The position numbers and the translations under genes were made by a program. From Planctomycetota bacterium (GTDB taxonomy: Bacteria > Planctomycetota > PLA2): a stretch of 64,000 bases of DNA. The stretch covers positions 62,001 through 126,000 of the forward strand of contig JAJFFH010000051.1 in the NCBI GenBank assembly GCA_021776735.1, written 5' to 3'. Below are positions 27,560 through 35,272 of this stretch, in pieces. A model generated the notes under the pieces. That model worked only from the letters and a program-made list of their open reading frames with translations, was not told the DNA's origin and did not search any database. Numbering within the stretch: position 1 is the first letter of the stretch; each line of letters starts with the position of its first letter.

Positions 27560-28181
27560 TCACGAGGGCCTTGGCGATGTGCTCTTCAGCCCATCGACGT
27601 GCTCGTACAAGTCATCGCCGGCTCGGTGCCACATCGGGTCTAGAACGACATCGATTCCCTCACGACGAGCGAGTTTCGCGGCAGGCACGAAGTCCGAGTC
27701 GCCCGCGACCATGACGATTCGCTTCACAAGACGCTTGAACGCGAGGGCCGCGATATCGAGGCCCATTCTCATATCAACGCCTTTCTGGCTTACCCCGTAC
27801 ATCACGTCGGACTCGACGTGTTCGTCCAGCTTCTTGTTGCCAGCCAGCAGCTCTTTCGTAATCGAAGGACGAAACGCCCACCCGCCTGTCTTGTCGGCTA
27901 GTCTTCCAAGTCGGAGAGCCACCTTGCGCTGGCGCAGAAGCTGGCTGTGCAGCTCTATCCGAAATCGAAAGACATCCGACTTGGAGAAATCGACAGACTT
28001 ACCACTGACTGGATTGTGAGCTTTCTTCGACAATGGCGGACAGTCGTAGAAGAAAATCCGGTAGAGGTCATGCTTTGAAGAGGTTGCTCGCCGTCTGCTT
28101 TGACGTGTGATTCCGACCGTATGTAGCCCGGTATCGCTTGAGGAAGAATGCCCCATCGATCAGAATTGCTGTGGGCGTCAT
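27560..28181 (-). pseudogene. NYN-domain (LabA-like) gene broken by a frameshift
   Basis: The intact start is ATG 28181 with a GAGGGA ribosome-binding site. It reads TPTAILIDGAFFLKRY, the NYN beta-1 strand with its catalytic Asp, then stops at a TGA at 28068-28070 after NLFKA. A second frame resumes at HDLYRIFFYDCPPLSKK and runs to 27560 through VMVAGDSDFVPAAKLARREG, the acidic half of the NYN (PIN-like) RNase site. Between the two halves the family normally has several more residues, so a small deletion near 28068-28080 has shifted the frame. G+C is visibly lower than in neighbours. It could be a sequencing error, a true pseudogene or two separate products. Confidence 0.75.
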
Positions 28182-28192
28182 CGATGTCCCTC

Positions 28193-28210
28193 AAAAAAAG
28201 CCCCCGGGCT
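28193..28210 (-). terminator. Weak terminator-like hairpin, minus strand
   Basis: On the minus strand AGCCC-GG-GGGCT is followed by six further T residues, ending only about a dozen bases before the NYN start codon. It may end an upstream minus transcript or act as an attenuator. Confidence 0.45.
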
Positions 28211-28458
28211 CGGCACCACCTTGATTGTAGGCGGAGCGTACTGCCGCGGGCACGATCACCAAACAGTGTAGCACGGCGAGAAAGACGGATTCTCGCCTCC
28301 GCCTCCGTTGAACGGATTGCCCCCACCCGCTCTCAGGAGACTGCGGTCTATGAGGACCGCGTTGGACGGGGGCGCATCCGGTGCTTACCCGCCCGCCCCC
28401 CCTTTTGCTTTGGTTCGGTTGCTGCTGCGTAGGCAACTGCCCTAAACCGTTCGCTTCC

Positions 28459-28476
28459 ACCTCCGATAAGGGAGGT
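28459..28476 (+). promoter_or_regulatory. Hairpin covering a Shine-Dalgarno sequence
   Basis: ACCTCC (28459-28464), loop GATAAG, GGAGGT (28471-28476). The right arm is a perfect anti-anti-SD sequence, so folding would hide it. The spacing to TTG 28495 (18 bases) is longer than normal, which leaves the real start uncertain. Confidence 0.45.
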
Positions 28477-28494
28477 TGCAGGGGTTGGATACTT

Positions 28495-29385
28495 TTGGGG
28501 AACTCGAACGTCGATACGTCCGGGGGGCGCGTTCTCGTGGCTGAGGACGACGCTTTCTTCCGGCAGATCCTGGCCAAACGCCTGAGGGCGGCCGGGCACG
28601 ATGTCGTCTTGACGGCGAACGGCGAGGAGGCGTGGCACCTCCTGCGTAGTTTTTCGCCGGAGGTCGTCGTGACCGACTGGATGATGCCGCGCATCGACGG
28701 CTTCGAACTGTGCCGCAGGATCAAGGTCGATCCCGCATTCGAGACCGTCTACTGCATTCTGCTCACAGCGAAGGACCGCACCGAGGACAAGGTGAGCGGG
28801 CTCGATGTCGGCGCGGACGACTACCTGCTCAAGCCCTGCGACGATGACGAACTGCTGGCGCGCGTGCGGGCGGGGCTGCGGATTCACCGGCTCTACCAGC
28901 GCCTGGAGGAGGTGTCGCTCACCGACGCCTTGACGGGTCTCGGCAACCGGCGTTCATTCGACCAGCGGCTCGCCGAGGAGGTCGCCCGTTGCCGGCGCAA
29001 CCACTTGCCGCTTTCCCTGGTGCTGCTTGACCTCGACCACTTCAAGCGAATCAACGACGAGCACGGCCATCCGGCGGGCGACGCCGCGCTGCGCGCCGTG
29101 GGCCACACGATTCAAACGCGCATGCGCGCCGGCGAGATCGCGGCCCGCATCGGCGGCGACGAGTTTGCCGTCCTGCTGCCCAACGCCGACCTGGCCGGCG
29201 CGTGCGCGTTTGCCGAGTGGATTGCGGAGGCGCTCTCGCGCTCCGATCTGGGCGACGGCGTCACCGTATCGGGAAGCACGGGTTGCGCCGCGCTGGGCGA
29301 TGGCGGTTCGGCCAGCCTGATCCGCGAAGCGGACAAGGCGCTGTACGCGGCCAAGCGCGCCCGCGCCGAATCCCTCGTGGAGTGA
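28495..29385 (+). CDS. Response regulator with GGDEF diguanylate cyclase domain
   Basis: The protein has 296 residues from TTG 28495. The receiver domain has the acidic pair EDD at 17-19, phospho-acceptor Asp61 (VVVTDWMMP), and Lys113 in DDYLLKPCD. The cyclase domain (about 140-295) begins LTDALTGLGNRRSF and has IGGDEFAVLLP at 219-229, an intact active site for making c-di-GMP from GTP. The inhibitory I-site position reads RAGE instead of RxxD, so product feedback may be weakened. The PleD/WspR-like layout implies activation by phosphorylation. No kinase gene is adjacent. Upstream in-frame starts exist, but the receiver fold begins at RVLVAEDD. Confidence 0.92.
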   Translation: MGNSNVDTSGGRVLVAEDDAFFRQILAKRLRAAGHDVVLTANGEEAWHLLRSFSPEVVVTDWMMPRIDGFELCRRIKVDPAFETVYCILLTAKDRTEDKVSGLDVGADDYLLKPCDDDELLARVRAGLRIHRLYQRLEEVSLTDALTGLGNRRSFDQRLAEEVARCRRNHLPLSLVLLDLDHFKRINDEHGHPAGDAALRAVGHTIQTRMRAGEIAARIGGDEFAVLLPNADLAGACAFAEWIAEALSRSDLGDGVTVSGSTGCAALGDGGSASLIREADKALYAAKRARAESLVE

Positions 29386-29638
29386 ACGTGCGTCCTTCGA
29401 CTGGAGGGGCCGCCGCACGATCAGGCCGGTCGCGACAAGTGGCCAGAGATAGGCGGGCAGGACGAGGATTGCTGCGCTAGACCACCTATGGTTTGAACCC
29501 TTCGCAAGCAGCAAGCCAAAACCGAGTGCCTCATTTGGCCGGACGAAGCGGGGCAACGGCAATTAGTGCGTCGGAAATGACGGCGGCTCGTCGAAGACCT
29601 GCGCCACGGATCCTCGTGCGCTGGAACCGGAAAGAACG
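29386..29638. other. Intergenic region, possible remnant of a membrane-protein gene
   Basis: About 250 bases between the cyclase gene and pyrI. On the minus strand, codons from 29562 give about 59 residues with a hydrophobic stretch (AAILVLPAYLWPLVATGLIV) before running into the antisense of the cyclase gene. No family is recognised. This could be a decayed membrane-protein gene or chance. Confidence 0.3.
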
Positions 29639-30136
29639 CTACGCGTTTTTTTCAAACTCGAAGTGGTCTGCCGTGATGTGTCGTCCGCAGTATTCGCAAG
29701 CCGCGGTCACGGGGTCGTGCGAGGCGACGAAGAAGCGGCCGCGGATGCCTTCGGAGTGCGTGATGCAGACGTCGTTCGTGCAACGGATCAGGCCCCGAAA
29801 CGCGATCGGGGGATGCAGGTCGATCTTTTGCGCGACCGAGAAGTCGCGGATGATCGAGAGTGTCGCGTCGGGGCTGATGAGCGCGACCTTCGCGGCTTCC
29901 TCCTCGGACAGCTCGTAGTGGCGAATCTTGATGATGTCCTTGCGACCGAGGCGCTCCGACTCGAGGTTGACGCCGAGCATCATCGGGCAGCTCGGCGGAA
30001 GCCGCAGAACGCTGGCGGCGCGCACGGCCGTGCCCGCGCGCAGATGGTCGATCACCGTCCCGCGGTCGAGCTTGCTGACCTCGTAGACGTTTTCGCGATT
30101 GCGCGCGGCCCCCGGGTCTCGTCCGCTGTCGTTCAT
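29639..30136 (-). CDS. pyrI: Aspartate carbamoyltransferase regulatory chain
   Basis: The protein has 165 residues. KLDRGTVIDHL is the allosteric nucleotide-binding start of PyrI, GRKDIIKI is conserved, and four zinc cysteines lie at 119, 124, 147 and 150 (RCTNDVC and CEYCGR), with the same spacing as E. coli Cys109/114/138/141. The subunit lets CTP and ATP control pyrimidine synthesis. The ATG overlaps the pyrB stop by 4 bases (ATGA), so the pair is coupled. The N-terminal 15 residues are an extension compared with E. coli. Confidence 0.95.
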   Translation of the reverse strand: MNDSGRDPGAARNRENVYEVSKLDRGTVIDHLRAGTAVRAASVLRLPPSCPMMLGVNLESERLGRKDIIKIRHYELSEEEAAKVALISPDATLSIIRDFSVAQKIDLHPPIAFRGLIRCTNDVCITHSEGIRGRFFVASHDPVTAACEYCGRHITADHFEFEKNA

Positions 30137-31074
30137 TTCGGCACCTCGCCGGCCACGCCGAGCAGCAGCGCCAACAGGGCCTTGCGCACCGCCACGCCGT
30201 AGTGCGCCTGCCGAAAGTAGGCGGCGTGCGACTGGCCATCGACCTCGCGGGCGATCTCGTTGACGCGCGGCAGCGGGTGCAGGATCGCGAGTTGATCCGA
30301 TGCACGCTTGAGTACGTTCAAGTCGAGGGTGTACGTGTCCTTGAATCGTTCGTACTCGAGCGGGTCGGTGAAACGCTCGCGCTGCACGCGCGTCATGTAC
30401 AGCACGTCCGCCTCGGCGAGGCTCGATTCCAGGTCGGGTGCCTCGTTGTAGATGACCCCGTTGGACTCGAGCGTATGCCGGTGCTCTGCGGGCAGGCGCA
30501 AAAACGACGGCGAAACGAGCGTTACGCGCGCGTTGAAGAGGGCGAGCACGCTGACGAGACTGTGCACGGCGCGTCCGAAGCGGAGGTCGCCGCAGAACAC
30601 GACGTGAAGACCGTCGAGGCGACCGCACTCGCGCCGCATCGTGTACAGGTCCACGAACGTCTGGGTCGGATGCTGGTGCGCGCCGTCGCCGCAGTTCACG
30701 ACCGGGATGTCCACGAACTCCGCCGCGAGCCGCGCCGCGCCTTCGAGAGGATGGCGCAGGAGCAGGAGGTCGGAGTAGCCCTCGACGACGCGCACCGTAT
30801 CGGACAGGTTCTCGCCCTTCGTCGCTGACGAGGCGCCGGCTTCGGCGAAACCGATCGAGGTACCGCCGAGACGGCCGACGGCGCTTTCGAAGGAAAGCCG
30901 CGTTCGGGTGGAGGCCTCAAAAAAAAGGGCCGCGATCACGCGGCCGGCCAACGGCGTTCCGGTCTCGTTCTCGAACCGGGCGGCGGTGTCGAGAAGAAAC
31001 AGGATCTCCTCCCGCCGAAAGTCGCTGACGGTAATGACGTCCCGCCCAACGAAGTCTTGTTCGCTAACCCGCAT
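30133..31074 (-). CDS. pyrB: Aspartate carbamoyltransferase catalytic chain
   Basis: The protein has 313 residues. FFEASTRTRLSFESA contains the carbamoyl-phosphate-binding STRTR at 55-59. GDGAHQHPTQTFVDLYT, the HPLPRVNEI region and Lys/Ser of the 80s loop (ATKGENLSDT) are present. PyrB joins aspartate and carbamoyl phosphate in the first committed step of pyrimidine synthesis. Together with PyrI it should form the allosteric class B enzyme. The start codon lies in one arm of the inverted repeat 31067-31080 / 31286-31299. No leader-peptide attenuator like that of E. coli pyrBI is visible. Confidence 0.97.
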   Translation of the reverse strand: MRVSEQDFVGRDVITVSDFRREEILFLLDTAARFENETGTPLAGRVIAALFFEASTRTRLSFESAVGRLGGTSIGFAEAGASSATKGENLSDTVRVVEGYSDLLLLRHPLEGAARLAAEFVDIPVVNCGDGAHQHPTQTFVDLYTMRRECGRLDGLHVVFCGDLRFGRAVHSLVSVLALFNARVTLVSPSFLRLPAEHRHTLESNGVIYNEAPDLESSLAEADVLYMTRVQRERFTDPLEYERFKDTYTLDLNVLKRASDQLAILHPLPRVNEIAREVDGQSHAAYFRQAHYGVAVRKALLALLLGVAGEVPK

Positions 31075-31299
31075 TGTTCATGGCCATGTGGCGCATCGGA
31101 CCGTTGCAGTCGCGCAGGAGCAAAGTCTTGGGCGGCACTGGCGCCGCTCGCCCGTCCGGGTCGTCGTTCTGGTCGAGGACAGATTGTCGAGGTCGAGGAA
31201 CGACGACGAAGGCGGCTCGGAGGAGCCGTCTAGGAGAAGAGACGAAGAGATCGGCGATATGGACCGTCCAGAACCCGCGTGGTCGTGAACAATGCGGGT
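31067..31299. repeat. 14-bp inverted repeat flanking 205 bp at the pyrB start
   Basis: ACCCGCATTGTTCA at 31067-31080 and TGAACAATGCGGGT at 31286-31299 are perfect inverted copies. The left arm contains the pyrB start codon. The 205 bp between them is intergenic and would carry the pyrB promoter. This geometry resembles an invertible promoter segment, but no recombinase gene is in the window. Confidence 0.55.
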
Positions 31300-31356
31300 G
31301 CCACGTTGGCAGAGCCTACCGTCTGGCCGCCTTGCGTCAAATGCTACATTTCGCGG

Positions 31357-31779
31357 ATGCACCCGGGACTCTGCGTCGTCGTGCTCTTGGCTGCTTGCGC
31401 GAGTTCATCGCCGGACGCGTACGGCCCGGGCCACGATGTCCATGTGATCCTGCGGCTTTCCCCGCCGCCCGGCAAGGTGACGGCTGTACGGCCCATCGTG
31501 AAGATCGGTCGGCAGCAGTTCACCTGCCCGCCGCATCGGCTCGATCGTCGGAATTCGGCCGCCGAGGTCGCCGTCCTGGCGGTCCCGGCGGGAAAGCACC
31601 CCTTCGAGCTGCGGCTCAGGAAGCGCGTTTTCCCGATGCGCAGAGCGCTCGACGTGCGGGGCGAGACCTGGGTGATCGTGACCCTGAAGCCAGGGGGCGC
31701 GAGCGACATGGACACGTTCGACGCCCCGCCGCACGACGCGCTCGACAATTGGCTCCCGTTCGCACCGGTCCCGGATTGA
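31357..31779 (+). CDS. Small predicted lipoprotein, unknown function
   Basis: The protein has 140 residues. A type II signal peptide with lipobox LLAAC ends at Cys16 (MHPGLCVVVLLAACASSS). The mature part is beta-rich, with VHVILRLSPPPGKV and RPIVKIGRQQFTC, and may be a single Ig-like domain. The frame is open upstream to 31279, but ATG 31357 gives the lipoprotein signal. It precedes the transporter gene by 18 bases. I do not recognise the family. Confidence 0.72.
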   Translation: MHPGLCVVVLLAACASSSPDAYGPGHDVHVILRLSPPPGKVTAVRPIVKIGRQQFTCPPHRLDRRNSAAEVAVLAVPAGKHPFELRLRKRVFPMRRALDVRGETWVIVTLKPGGASDMDTFDAPPHDALDNWLPFAPVPD

Positions 31780-31797
31780 CCCTGGGTAGGCGCGGCG

Positions 31798-33090
31798 GTG
31801 GTTCGTCCGGCCCTCTCCCTCTCGCGGCTGGCCGTGGTGTGGGCGCCGCTCGCGCTCACGTTCCTGCTGGTGACCGGCAGTACGCCGATCATCAACGCCG
31901 CCATCAACCGCCTCCCGGCCCGCGACCATGCCGCCGACCTCGCCGCGTTCGCCGTCCTGCTGGCATGCACGATCGTGATCCACAGCCCGCTGTTCGTCTC
32001 CCGCGAGATCGCGATCAAGATGTCGATCCACCGGGCCGGGTCGCGCCGCGCGCTGCGGTTTTGCCTGGCGACCGCCGCCGTCGTCGCGTGCGTGGAACTC
32101 CTGATGGGGGCCACGCCCCTTGGCGCGCTTGTCTTGGGCGGCTTCACGGATCGCGAGACCGTGATCGCGGCTGCCCAGCCCGCGTTCCTGATCATGTGGC
32201 CCGTGCCGCTGTTCATCGCGGTGCGCGGCGTGTACCAGGCTCACCAGATCCGCCGCGACGACACGCTGTGGGTCGGTCTCGGCACGCTCGTGCGGCTCGG
32301 TCTCACCGGAGCGTTCGGGTTCGCCATCGCGCCCCGCGCCGGATTCTCGGGACCGGTGCTCGGCGCAGTGTGCGTGCTGGTCGGCGTCGCGACGGAAACG
32401 GTTTTTGCCATCGTCCGCGCCCGCGCTGTGGCCCGCCCGCCCGAACATGGCGACGCGGAGGTGCCCTCGCCGCTCCGGTTCGGTCTGCCGCTGATGTTCG
32501 CGAACGCCCTCGGCGTCGCCGCCTCGCTGTTCTACGTGCGGCTCGCGGGCGAGGTCGTCGCGGCCCATCAAAAAACTTCGCTGGCCGCGTTTCAGGAGGT
32601 CAAGTCGCTGCACTGGCTGCTCGGCGCCGGCGGGTTCGCGCTCCAGTCCCTGACCACCGCGAAGATGACCAAGCCCGCGGACCGCCGGCCCCTGATTCGA
32701 TTTGCCATCGTCGCGGGATGCGGCCTGTCGATGGTGCTGGCGCTCATCGCGCTGACCCCGATCCGGGACTGGGTGCTGGTCGATCTCATGAACGAAGCCA
32801 AGGACGGCGATGTCTATCGGTTCGCCAGGATCGGCCTGGCCCTCGCCGTGCCGATGCCGCTCTACACCGCGATTCGTTTCACGCTGCGCGGGATTCTCAT
32901 TTCGCAGGCGCGTACGAAGGTCATTACGGCCGCGAACCTGCTCGGTCTCGGCCTGCTGAGCCTCGTCATGGGCCTGCGCCTGTTCGTGTCGGACGAAAAC
33001 GGTGCGCTCAACGCCTACGTGGTCTGGAACGTCGCCGTTCTTCTTGAGCTTGTCCTTCTGGGCATTGTCGTGTCGCGAAAATCGCCCTGA
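31798..33090 (+). CDS. MOP-superfamily membrane transporter (MATE/ANKH-like)
   Basis: The protein has 430 residues with about 12 hydrophobic segments and no signal peptide (WAPLALTFLLVTGSTPIINAAI first, LLELVLLGIVV last). The two-bundle pattern and the internal similarity of the halves (SRLAVVWAPLALTFLL and SPLRFGLPLMFANALG) fit flippases of the MOP exporter group. The N-terminus recalls ANKH (progressive ankylosis) proteins, but I rate this as a resemblance only. It may export a lipid-linked sugar or small anion. GTG start 31798. A 10-bp inverted repeat covers its stop codon. One near-copy of the dispersed repeat (32800-32811, AAGGACGGCGAT) lies in a loop. Confidence 0.72.
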   Translation: MVRPALSLSRLAVVWAPLALTFLLVTGSTPIINAAINRLPARDHAADLAAFAVLLACTIVIHSPLFVSREIAIKMSIHRAGSRRALRFCLATAAVVACVELLMGATPLGALVLGGFTDRETVIAAAQPAFLIMWPVPLFIAVRGVYQAHQIRRDDTLWVGLGTLVRLGLTGAFGFAIAPRAGFSGPVLGAVCVLVGVATETVFAIVRARAVARPPEHGDAEVPSPLRFGLPLMFANALGVAASLFYVRLAGEVVAAHQKTSLAAFQEVKSLHWLLGAGGFALQSLTTAKMTKPADRRPLIRFAIVAGCGLSMVLALIALTPIRDWVLVDLMNEAKDGDVYRFARIGLALAVPMPLYTAIRFTLRGILISQARTKVITAANLLGLGLLSLVMGLRLFVSDENGALNAYVVWNVAVLLELVLLGIVVSRKSP

Positions 33091-33100
33091 GCGATTTTCG
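33076..33100. terminator. Perfect hairpin over the transporter stop codon
   Basis: CGAAAATCGC (33076-33085), loop CCTGA, GCGATTTTCG (33091-33100). The A- and T-tracts lie inside the stem, which could end transcripts from both strands. Its arms resemble those at 53036-53057. Confidence 0.5.
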
Positions 33101-33199
33101 ATAGCGGGGCGGACGAGCCTTCTGCCCGTGTGCGCTTGCGGGCCGTCGGGCGGCTGCTGTGCTGGCGGAGGGCTGGACGCTTCGCGGCTCTTCGGGTGT

Positions 33200-35182
33200 C
33201 TACCGGAGGCGGATGTGGTGGATTGTGCCGGGTTTGACAACGATGGAGCCGGCGTCGCGGTTGCGGACCCGAAAAGAGAGCCGGCCGGCTGGGAGCGACG
33301 TGATCGTCTCCTGATCGACGAGCGCTGGAAATCCCAGGAAACAGACTCGTAGCGGCAGCAAGAAACCGCGCGCGGTGCGGACCTCCAGTGGGTCATCACG
33401 CCTTCCCGTGACCTGGACGACGTTCTCCGCTTGCAGATGAAGCGTGATCCCGAAGCCATCGCTGGCGACCGGCGAGAGGGCGGCGGTGAAGCCCCGCTTC
33501 CACGCGATGGCGCACAGCGGTTCGTCGTTGGGCACCTCGGCGAAAAACGAGCCGTTGCGACCGGTGGTCCTGAATTCCAGGCGGCCCCGTCGCAGGCCCA
33601 GGATCCAGACCTGCGCTCCCGTCGCGGCCGAGCCGCTCGGCAAAAACACCCTGCCGCGCACCGTCGTGGACTCTGGCAGTCTGAGCGTGCCCAGATCGAC
33701 GGTCTCTCCTTCGGCGACGTTCACCGTCCGCCGTGGTCCGTGCTCGACTTCAACGGTGTGGCGTCCTGGCGGCGGGTTCAAGGTGAAACTTCCGTCACTT
33801 TTCGTTCCAGCCCAATCGCCTCCGCCCCTGATCCCGGCTGGCGCGGGCTTGCCGCGCGGATCCACGACCCTACCGACGATCGTGGCGGGGCGGCGCAGAC
33901 GGATTTCGACCGACTCGGCCGCGGACTCGATCTGTCCAGGTGCGTATCCGTCGGCCGACGCCGAGAAAGCGACAGCGTGGCCTGCCTTCACGGCGATGTT
34001 GCGCAAGAATCGATGGGGTCCGAGGGCGACACCATCCGTCTTCACCTTGAGGTCCTTGGGCAACCGCTCGCCGTTCGAGCCCCGAACGGCGAGCTCGACC
34101 CGGCGCAGCTTGGGAAGATGCAAGGCGATGCGGGTGGCGCGGCCGGGTTCCTGGGCTACAACGTCGAAGTCATGATGCCGCGTCGTTCCGTCCTCCTGCA
34201 CATAGAGGCGCACCTTGGTACACGGACGACATTCGAGCACGAGGCGGGCCTCTCCGCGTCGATCGGTCCTGACGTGGGACGAATAGGTGGGCCTGTCGCA
34301 ATCCACCCAAGCGCCCGCCGCCGGCGAGCCGTCCGGCTGTCGCAGAGCAACGCGAATGACGGAGTGGGCGGGAGTTGAGAGGCGCAGGAGCAGTCCCTCC
34401 CGGGACTCGCGTGGCAAGAGGTTGCTTACGCGGCGTTCGGCGTATGGCGCCGGAACTGTGCCCGGTACCCATGCGTCCAGCCGAACATCTCCGGGCGAGA
34501 TGCCCTCCAGCGTGAACCGGCCGTCCGCCGTCGTCCGCGACGACATCCCCTCGTCGGGTGTCCACACATCCTTGGGCCGCGCTGCGGTCACGATAGCATC
34601 GGACACCGGAGCGCCGTCGCGACCGAGCACCCGTCCGGACACGCGCGCGACGGCAACCATCCGAACCAGGACCTGTTCATCGCCGGGCACGGTTCGGACG
34701 TTGACCGGGGCATACTCCGTCTTCCGGAAGGTCAGCAGGTACTCGCACTGACAGGCGGGTTTGGCAGGATCGACGACAAACCGACCGGATTCGTCCGTCG
34801 CGGAGTCCGCAGGGCCGCACCTGCCGCGTCCATTTCCCGTGAGGATGTAGAGGTGAGCTGGACACTCACCTCTCGACACCAGCACCGAATACCGTTCGGT
34901 TTCGATGCGGACACCTGCGACAGGATCGCCGAATTCGTCCACGACCTCACCGGAGATTCTCGCGCCGGGTTTGCCGTCGATGGCGCGTCGGGAGCGGTTG
35001 TGCGGGGGCGCCTTGGCCAACACCGTTTTGGGATGGTGTGGAGACGAGGCGCGCGGCACCGGTTCGCTCCGGACGACCTCTGCGCCAGCACCCCGTCTCT
35101 CGCTCGCCGCGAGTCCTGTGAACCGCACGTGCGCAAGGATCGCGATGATCGCGAGGCCAAGGGCAGCAAGCGTGCGGCGCAT
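33200..35182 (-). CDS. Exported protein with several carboxypeptidase-regulatory-like domains
   Basis: The protein has 660 residues. The N-terminus (LAALGLAIIAILAHVRF) is a signal peptide or anchor. At least four Ig-like repeats of the CarboxypepD_reg type can be seen, each with a G-x-V start, Asp-Gly turn and Gly-x-F strand: ISGEVVDEFGDPVAGV, VSGRVLGRDGAPVSDA, IVGRVVDPRGKPAPAG, and VRGRVFLPSGSAATGA. No enzyme domain is attached. Such proteins are common and numerous in Planctomycetota and probably act in surface or substrate binding. Shorter Cys pairs (CGPADS, CQCEY) may form disulfides. Confidence 0.78.
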   Translation of the reverse strand: MRRTLAALGLAIIAILAHVRFTGLAASERRGAGAEVVRSEPVPRASSPHHPKTVLAKAPPHNRSRRAIDGKPGARISGEVVDEFGDPVAGVRIETERYSVLVSRGECPAHLYILTGNGRGRCGPADSATDESGRFVVDPAKPACQCEYLLTFRKTEYAPVNVRTVPGDEQVLVRMVAVARVSGRVLGRDGAPVSDAIVTAARPKDVWTPDEGMSSRTTADGRFTLEGISPGDVRLDAWVPGTVPAPYAERRVSNLLPRESREGLLLRLSTPAHSVIRVALRQPDGSPAAGAWVDCDRPTYSSHVRTDRRGEARLVLECRPCTKVRLYVQEDGTTRHHDFDVVAQEPGRATRIALHLPKLRRVELAVRGSNGERLPKDLKVKTDGVALGPHRFLRNIAVKAGHAVAFSASADGYAPGQIESAAESVEIRLRRPATIVGRVVDPRGKPAPAGIRGGGDWAGTKSDGSFTLNPPPGRHTVEVEHGPRRTVNVAEGETVDLGTLRLPESTTVRGRVFLPSGSAATGAQVWILGLRRGRLEFRTTGRNGSFFAEVPNDEPLCAIAWKRGFTAALSPVASDGFGITLHLQAENVVQVTGRRDDPLEVRTARGFLLPLRVCFLGFPALVDQETITSLPAGRLSFRVRNRDAGSIVVKPGTIHHIRLR

Positions 35183-35272
35183 CTCGCCGGCGAGTGGACC
35201 CTGACGCAGTCATCGCGGCGTAACGACCCTGCACCGTGCCGCGCCCATAGGCCGCTGCCTCCGGGCCCCCTC

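Larger units (their letters stand above)
28182..28494. other. Intergenic region between the NYN and diguanylate cyclase genes
   Basis: About 313 bases without a convincing gene. It holds the minus-strand terminator-like hairpin at 28193-28210, an inverted repeat around 28340-28365 (CTGCGGTC / GACCGC), GGCA-AC-TGCC near 28428 and the hairpin over GGAGGT at 28459-28476. I looked for a c-di-GMP (GEMM) riboswitch because a GGDEF gene follows, and did not find its conserved core. Confidence 0.5.

Noticed and set aside
28182-28494. c-di-GMP (GEMM) riboswitch before the GGDEF gene
   Set aside because: CTAAACC and a small stem are present, but the conserved GGGACGCAAAGCC-type core is not.
29470-29510. 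tRNA-like GGTTTGAACC sequence
   Set aside because: The T-arm-like bases have no matching acceptor, D or anticodon arms.
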